Position numbers and translations under genes: made by a program. From Dyadobacter beijingensis DSM 21582 (GTDB lineage Bacteria; Bacteroidota; Bacteroidia; Cytophagales; Spirosomataceae), in assembly GCF_000382205.1 (NCBI RefSeq), contig NZ_KB907789.1:434001-498000 (forward strand): DNA of 64,000 nt. Reading direction: 5' to 3'. The notes beneath the pieces are model-generated. The model worked only from the letters and a program-made list of their open reading frames with translations, made no database searches and was not told where the DNA came from. This document shows, in pieces, positions 59,920 through 64,000 of the stretch (its first letter is position 1; the number at the start of each line of letters is the position of its first letter).

Positions 59920-62900
59920 TCAGAACCTTACCATGAGGTTCAAACCAAAACTGCGGGTAGGCGGCACACCGAAATTCTCCAAACCCTGTGCATTGCCATT
60001 GCTGTAATTCGATTCCGGATCGACATTTTTAACCTGACTATAAATGAGCAGCAGGTTACGCGCAACGAACGAAAGGCTGGCTGACTGAAAAGGTGTTTTG
60101 GCCACGATGTTTTGCGGCAATGCGTAGCCGAAAGTCAGCTGGCGTAACTTCACAAACCCGGCATCCGACACAAACTGATCGGTCAGCGAAAATGCGATGC
60201 CCTGGTAGTAGTTCTGTGCGGGGATGATTTTGGTAAATGCAGCCCCTTCCTGGTCTACACCCGTCACGGTCACGCCGGTTTCGCGGACGTTATTCTCCAC
60301 CGTGCGCTGGTGCAGGCCGTAATTCGTGGCATAAGCGTTCGTCGACACATACATTTTCGAACCAAACTTGCCGTCGAGCAGGAAGCCGAGCGAGAAAGTT
60401 TTGTAGCGGAAAGTGTTCGTCAGGCCGAGGGTTAATGGCGGCACACCGCGGCCCAGTGCCGTGAATGCGCTTTGCAAAGGCAGGCCGCTGTCGCGGTTGT
60501 AGACCACATTGCCATTCGCATCCGTTTTGGCGCGGTAACCCGAGATCATCCCGAACGGCTGGCCTTCGAAGTGGTACACAAATCCATTTTGCGTACGTGC
60601 GATCGCGCCCGGCAATGCGAGGCTGGTAAGTCCGTCCGCAATTTTGACCACCGTATTTTTATTATACGCCATGTTGAAGCTCACATCCCAGCCGAAACCA
60701 TTCGCCGATTTCACCGGTGAGCCCGTCAGCAACAATTCGATCCCGCGGTTCCGGACCTTACCCACATTCAGCGACACATTGGTATAACTCGTTGAAAACG
60801 GGACCGTTGCATTGACAATGTCATTTGTGGTAGTACGGTCATAGACAGTTATATCCGCGCCGAGCTTGTTGCCAAACAGCTTGGTTTCGATACCGAACTC
60901 CGTAGTAGTCGAAGTGTACGGTTTCAGCTGCGCGTTCGGGATGGTGCCGCCATTGATATTCATCAGAGGCTGGCCCAAATGCGATTGTGCAGGCGCGGCA
61001 TAGGCGAGCGAGAGGCCGTAGGGATCCGGCGCGCCGCCACCCACTTTGGCCCAAGAGGTACGCACCTTTCCGTAGTCCAGCCAGGAAGGTTTGGTTTTAA
61101 AACCATCGGAAAACACGTAACTCAAACCCACCGAGGGGTAAAACAGCGTGTTGTTGTCAGCAGAAAGCGTCGAAAACCAGTCCTGGCGGCCGGTAAGTGT
61201 CAGGTAAAGCAGGTTGTTGAAACCGATATCCGCCGACGCGAAGAGCGAGTTGATGCCGAATTCACGCGCCACTTCCGTGTAATTCTGGCTGCTGCCATTG
61301 GTAATGAAGTAATTAAAAGGCACATTCAACCTTCCGCTGGTCGCGGTAACACCATTGGTATTGTTGTACATTTTATTACCGCCAGCGATCGCATTCACGG
61401 AAAACCGGCCGAACTCTTTGTTGAAACCCAGAATGGCCTCGGCATTGGTTTCATAAGTGGTCACGCGGCGCGTCGACATTTCCCCCTGCGTATTGTAGGC
61501 CGTTCCCGTGGGCGTAATGTCCACGCCGCGGATCGAAAACTGGTCGATACCCAGTCGGCCGCGCACATACAGGTAGTCGGTAAAGTTATAACGTGTATTG
61601 AATGAGCCGATTACGCGACGCTTATCATCCTCGTTTTTTACTTTATTAACAGCGAAATAAGGGTTCATTACAAACACGTAATCGTTCCAAAGCTCCTCGT
61701 AGCCGCGATCATCGTAACCTGGCGAAAGCGTACGGATATCGAGGTTGGTAGCCGCTACCTGCACCGATGCATTCGGATTTTTGGTAAAATCGGCAACGAA
61801 CGTCCTGTTTTTGACATGCTCGATATTGTACTGCACATTTCCCTCGAAGACCAGCTTTTTGGCCAAAGTGGATGAAGCGCTGAGATTGAATGTCTTACGA
61901 TTGACGGACGAATTCGGCACGACGCCTTTGTTATCCATATTGGAAGCCGAAAACCGGAAATTGGTCGTCTCGTTGCCGCCATTGATCGCCAGCGTGTTGC
62001 TGAACGTGCTGCCTGTATCGTAGAAGTTTTTGATATTGTTTTTCTGGGCAGAATAGGGTCTTTCGACACCGTCGGGCTGCATGACCATCGAGCCGTCGAG
62101 CTTCGCACCCCATGAGGTGCGGCCGTAGGAAATAGCCTCCGCCTGCGAGGTAGGTGCCACGCCGCGCGAACCGGCGCCGTATTGATATTGCCAGTCCGAG
62201 AATGTCAGCGGGCGTTCGAATGTGAAGTTGGAATTAAACTCTACGCCCAGTCCTTTCTGCCCCTTACCGGACTTCGTCGTGATCAGAATAACGCCATTTG
62301 AAGCGCGCGAGCCGTAAAGCGCCGCCGCCGTGCCGCCTTTGAGGACGGAAATGCTTTCGATATCGTCGGGGTTGATGCTCAGCAAGCCGTCGCCGTTGTC
62401 GGTCCCGCCCCACGTGCCGGGCGAACCCTGATTAGCATTATTAATAGGAATTCCGTTCACGACGTACAGCGGCTGGTTATCCCCGCTGAGCGAACCGTTG
62501 CCGCGAATAATCACGCGGCTCGAACCTGCTGCGCCGTTGGCTGTGCTGGTGGCATTCACGCCCGCGATCTTACCGGATAATGCGTTGCCCAGATTGGCTT
62601 CGCGCGCCTGGGTGAACTCGCTGCCTTTCACCTCGGTCACCGCGTAGGTCAATGCCTTTTTGTCTTTGGCAATACCCAAAGCCGTCACCACCACCTCGTT
62701 GAGCGACTTCGCTTCGGGCGCCATTTTAATGCTGATCTCGCTCTGGCTGCCCACCGGTACTTCCTGCGCAATGTAGCCTACAAAGCTGAAAATCAGCACC
62801 GCATTGTCACTTATCACGTCCAGGGTGAACTTACCATCCGCATTGGTGGTGGTACCCGTTTGGGTGCCTTTCACGAGAATACTCACGCCGGGCAATGGGT

Positions 62901-63339
62901 CGCCTCTTTCGTCGGCCACCGAGCCGGTCAGCTTGCGGATCACCGATTTTATGTCGGGTGCCTGCACGGGTTCCGCTGGCTTGCGGTGCAGCAAAATGTG
63001 TGAATCCACGACCTCATAGCTCACGCTGAGGGGTGTCAGGAGCTCATCGAGCACCTTGGAAAGCCGGCTGTTCACGGCATTTACCGACACCCGCTGGCGC
63101 GCGTTGATGCTGTTGCCGCTGTAAATGAATTTGATGCTGGTTTGCTTTTCAAGCCGGGCAAGGACGGTTTTGACCTCCGCCGACTGCACCGTGAGCGACA
63201 CTTCCTGCCGCAGGATTTCCTGCGCCCGCGTTTCAGCCGCAAACGATAACCCGCAGAAAATCACCGAACAAAGCAGCTGTACGACAGTTATTTGCATAGC
63301 ACGAATCAATAACCGTTTGACGGATATGGTTTTTTGCAT
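59920..63339 (-). CDS. SusC/RagA-family TonB-dependent transporter with STN signalling domain
   Basis: A 1139-residue outer-membrane transporter. The signal ends near ETRAQ. An STN domain (about 45-120) begins LRQEVSLTVQSAEVKTVLAR and contains KFIYSGNSINARQRVS and SYEVVDSHILLHRKP. Then come the carboxypeptidase-like domain (LTGSVADERGDPLPGVSILV), LNEVVVTALGIAKDK, the plug (VIIRGNGSLSGDNQPLYVVN, GSRASNGVILITTKSG) and the barrel ending LMVRF. STN domains contact a FecR anti-sigma factor, and a fecR gene lies just upstream. This makes it a self-inducing transducer of the FecA kind. Confidence 0.95.
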   Translation of the reverse strand: MQKTISVKRLLIRAMQITVVQLLCSVIFCGLSFAAETRAQEILRQEVSLTVQSAEVKTVLARLEKQTSIKFIYSGNSINARQRVSVNAVNSRLSKVLDELLTPLSVSYEVVDSHILLHRKPAEPVQAPDIKSVIRKLTGSVADERGDPLPGVSILVKGTQTGTTTNADGKFTLDVISDNAVLIFSFVGYIAQEVPVGSQSEISIKMAPEAKSLNEVVVTALGIAKDKKALTYAVTEVKGSEFTQAREANLGNALSGKIAGVNATSTANGAAGSSRVIIRGNGSLSGDNQPLYVVNGIPINNANQGSPGTWGGTDNGDGLLSINPDDIESISVLKGGTAAALYGSRASNGVILITTKSGKGQKGLGVEFNSNFTFERPLTFSDWQYQYGAGSRGVAPTSQAEAISYGRTSWGAKLDGSMVMQPDGVERPYSAQKNNIKNFYDTGSTFSNTLAINGGNETTNFRFSASNMDNKGVVPNSSVNRKTFNLSASSTLAKKLVFEGNVQYNIEHVKNRTFVADFTKNPNASVQVAATNLDIRTLSPGYDDRGYEELWNDYVFVMNPYFAVNKVKNEDDKRRVIGSFNTRYNFTDYLYVRGRLGIDQFSIRGVDITPTGTAYNTQGEMSTRRVTTYETNAEAILGFNKEFGRFSVNAIAGGNKMYNNTNGVTATSGRLNVPFNYFITNGSSQNYTEVAREFGINSLFASADIGFNNLLYLTLTGRQDWFSTLSADNNTLFYPSVGLSYVFSDGFKTKPSWLDYGKVRTSWAKVGGGAPDPYGLSLAYAAPAQSHLGQPLMNINGGTIPNAQLKPYTSTTTEFGIETKLFGNKLGADITVYDRTTTNDIVNATVPFSTSYTNVSLNVGKVRNRGIELLLTGSPVKSANGFGWDVSFNMAYNKNTVVKIADGLTSLALPGAIARTQNGFVYHFEGQPFGMISGYRAKTDANGNVVYNRDSGLPLQSAFTALGRGVPPLTLGLTNTFRYKTFSLGFLLDGKFGSKMYVSTNAYATNYGLHQRTVENNVRETGVTVTGVDQEGAAFTKIIPAQNYYQGIAFSLTDQFVSDAGFVKLRQLTFGYALPQNIVAKTPFQSASLSFVARNLLLIYSQVKNVDPESNYSNGNAQGLENFGVPPTRSFGLNLMVRF

Positions 63340-63633
63340 AATTTTAAAATGTTTTTGATTTGTAAGAGACTCAGAAACAAGAGCATCCGTTCCGGGATTG
63401 GCGTTTCGGGCGGATGTTGTCAGGCCAGTAATGTTCGCAGCATTATTGGCTTTTTTTGTAGATCAGGGTTTTGGCATAGGCGCTCGTTAGGGTCAGGTGT
63501 GGTCAGGTTTTGTCAGGTGTGGTCAGGTGTGGTCAGGGTTTGTCAGGTGTGGTCAGGTGTGGTCAGGTTTTGTCAGGTGTGGTCAGGTGTGGTCAGGGTT
63601 TGTCAGGTGTGGTCACGGGGGGTCAGGGTTTGG
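63340..63633. other. Intergenic region between fecR and the third susC
   Basis: A 294-base gap. The half next to fecR is a 10-base repeat array (63491-63630). The half next to susC (63340-63490) has no recognisable primary-sigma promoter, as would be expected if susC uses an extracytoplasmic sigma factor. No gene is visible. Confidence 0.6.
63491..63630. repeat. Direct array of 10-base GTCA repeats
   Basis: Fourteen units of exactly 10 bases fit the pattern KGTCAGGKKT; the thirteenth (63611-63620) is divergent. Six units form a 60-base block that is repeated perfectly (63491-63550 equals 63551-63610), pointing to recent duplication or conversion. All GTCA cores face the same way. The array begins 3 bases past the fecR stop on the opposite strand. 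It shares its core unit and period with the inverted array at 11801-12034, 51 kb away. Confidence 0.92.
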
Positions 63634-64000
63634 TTATTTCGGGCAGCCTTCGCCGTTTACGAAAAAGCTTGTTCCGCGGAGTTCGTAGTCCGCATTCACC
63701 GATTTACAAATGAAACGGAGCTGGGTATGCAGCGGCAGTCCGGTAATGTCGCCCGTAAATGTGCAGTTGTTCAGGGCCGGGTTCTCGACCACTATTTCAA
63801 TATCGTATGCCTTTTGCAAAGCGTTTAGTACCGTTTGCAAAGGCGATTCCTCAAATGCCAGTTCCCGCTTCTGTACCGGCGGTTCCACCATCACCGGCGC
63901 AGGTACCAGTTCCGGGACCAGCTTTTTGGCTTCCTTATCGAATGTAACCTTCTGGTTAGGCCTGAGAACGACGCCATTGCGGCTTTGGGATGATTTTTCC
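63634..64000 (-). CDS. FecR-family anti-sigma factor, N-terminal part outside the window
   Basis: The last 121 codons of a gene that continues beyond the right edge. The visible part includes NGVVLRPNQKVTFDKEAKKL, which is the end of the FecR domain, a Pro-rich link (VPELVPAPVMVEPPVQ) and the C-terminal DUF4974 domain (AFEESPLQTVLNALQKAYDI, CTFTGDITGLPLHTQLRFI). FecR spans the inner membrane, holds its sigma factor and is contacted by the STN domain of the partner transporter, here the SusC at 59920. A sigma factor gene should lie further to the right. Confidence 0.92.
   Translation of the reverse strand, partial: EKSSQSRNGVVLRPNQKVTFDKEAKKLVPELVPAPVMVEPPVQKRELAFEESPLQTVLNALQKAYDIEIVVENPALNNCTFTGDITGLPLHTQLRFICKSVNADYELRGTSFFVNGEGCPK

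Noticed and set aside
63497..63713. Open frames through the GTCA array giving repeats such as GQVWSGFVRC
   Set aside because: They follow only from a 10-base repeat with no stop codon, run antisense to fecR and shift frame with each unit.

Overview
The window reads as chromosomal DNA of a Bacteroidota bacterium of the order Cytophagales, most like Dyadobacter or a close relative in Spirosomaceae. The assignment is inferred from gene content: three SusC/SusD outer-membrane uptake pairs, a FecR anti-sigma factor, a metalloprotease with a type IX secretion sorting domain, many Tat-exported sugar enzymes, the near absence of Shine-Dalgarno sequences, and Bacteroidota-type promoters (TTTG, about 19 bases, TAnnTTTG). 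I saw no rRNA, tRNA, CRISPR array, insertion sequence or prophage.

Layout. 1-4078: SYLF lipid-binding protein (cut by the window edge), Dps, cytochrome P450 and a Na+/H+ antiporter. 4085-11031: a minus-strand unit of SusC, SusD and a 5'-nucleotidase split over two overlapping genes. 11397-21584: an unknown small protein, an inverted array of 10-base GTCA repeats, a secreted M43 protease, DNA polymerase IV, a DAC-like protein, and an ABC exporter with glycosyltransferases. 21709-33888: secreted carbohydrate-type esterases, two PQQ-type dehydrogenases carrying cytochrome c domains, an aldo/keto reductase, and a three-gene unit of unknown function. 34136-42862: a second SusC/SusD pair, a 576-base gap, then an SDR, esterase and Gfo/Idh/MocA operon. 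42993-58038: a DinB-like protein, a DUF1080 protein, a four-PAS histidine kinase, two TIM-barrel sugar isomerases, a GH5 glycosidase, a BlaR1/BlaI-type pair with a long heptad-repeat tail, the wreck of a VapBC toxin-antitoxin module, an SDR with an AraC regulator, and a double-thioredoxin protein. 58290-64000: a third SusC/SusD pair with an STN domain, a second GTCA repeat array, and the end of a fecR gene.

How the parts fit. Most of the window serves capture and processing of external sugars and phosphate esters. SusC/SusD pairs import oligomers, periplasmic hydrolases and esterases trim them, and PQQ or NAD(P) enzymes oxidise them. The exported Gfo/Idh/MocA enzyme, DUF1080 protein and TIM-barrel isomerases resemble the parts of the 3-keto-glycoside route of Bacteroidota, although here they are spread over 16 kb. 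The most unusual features are the two helically phased GTCA arrays, the 147-residue Pro/Ala-rich insert in the first SusC, the SusCD-nucleotidase unit, the 14-heptad tail on the M56 protein, the frameshifted and truncated vapC, and the unknown operon at 28932-30968 with palindromes over its promoter.
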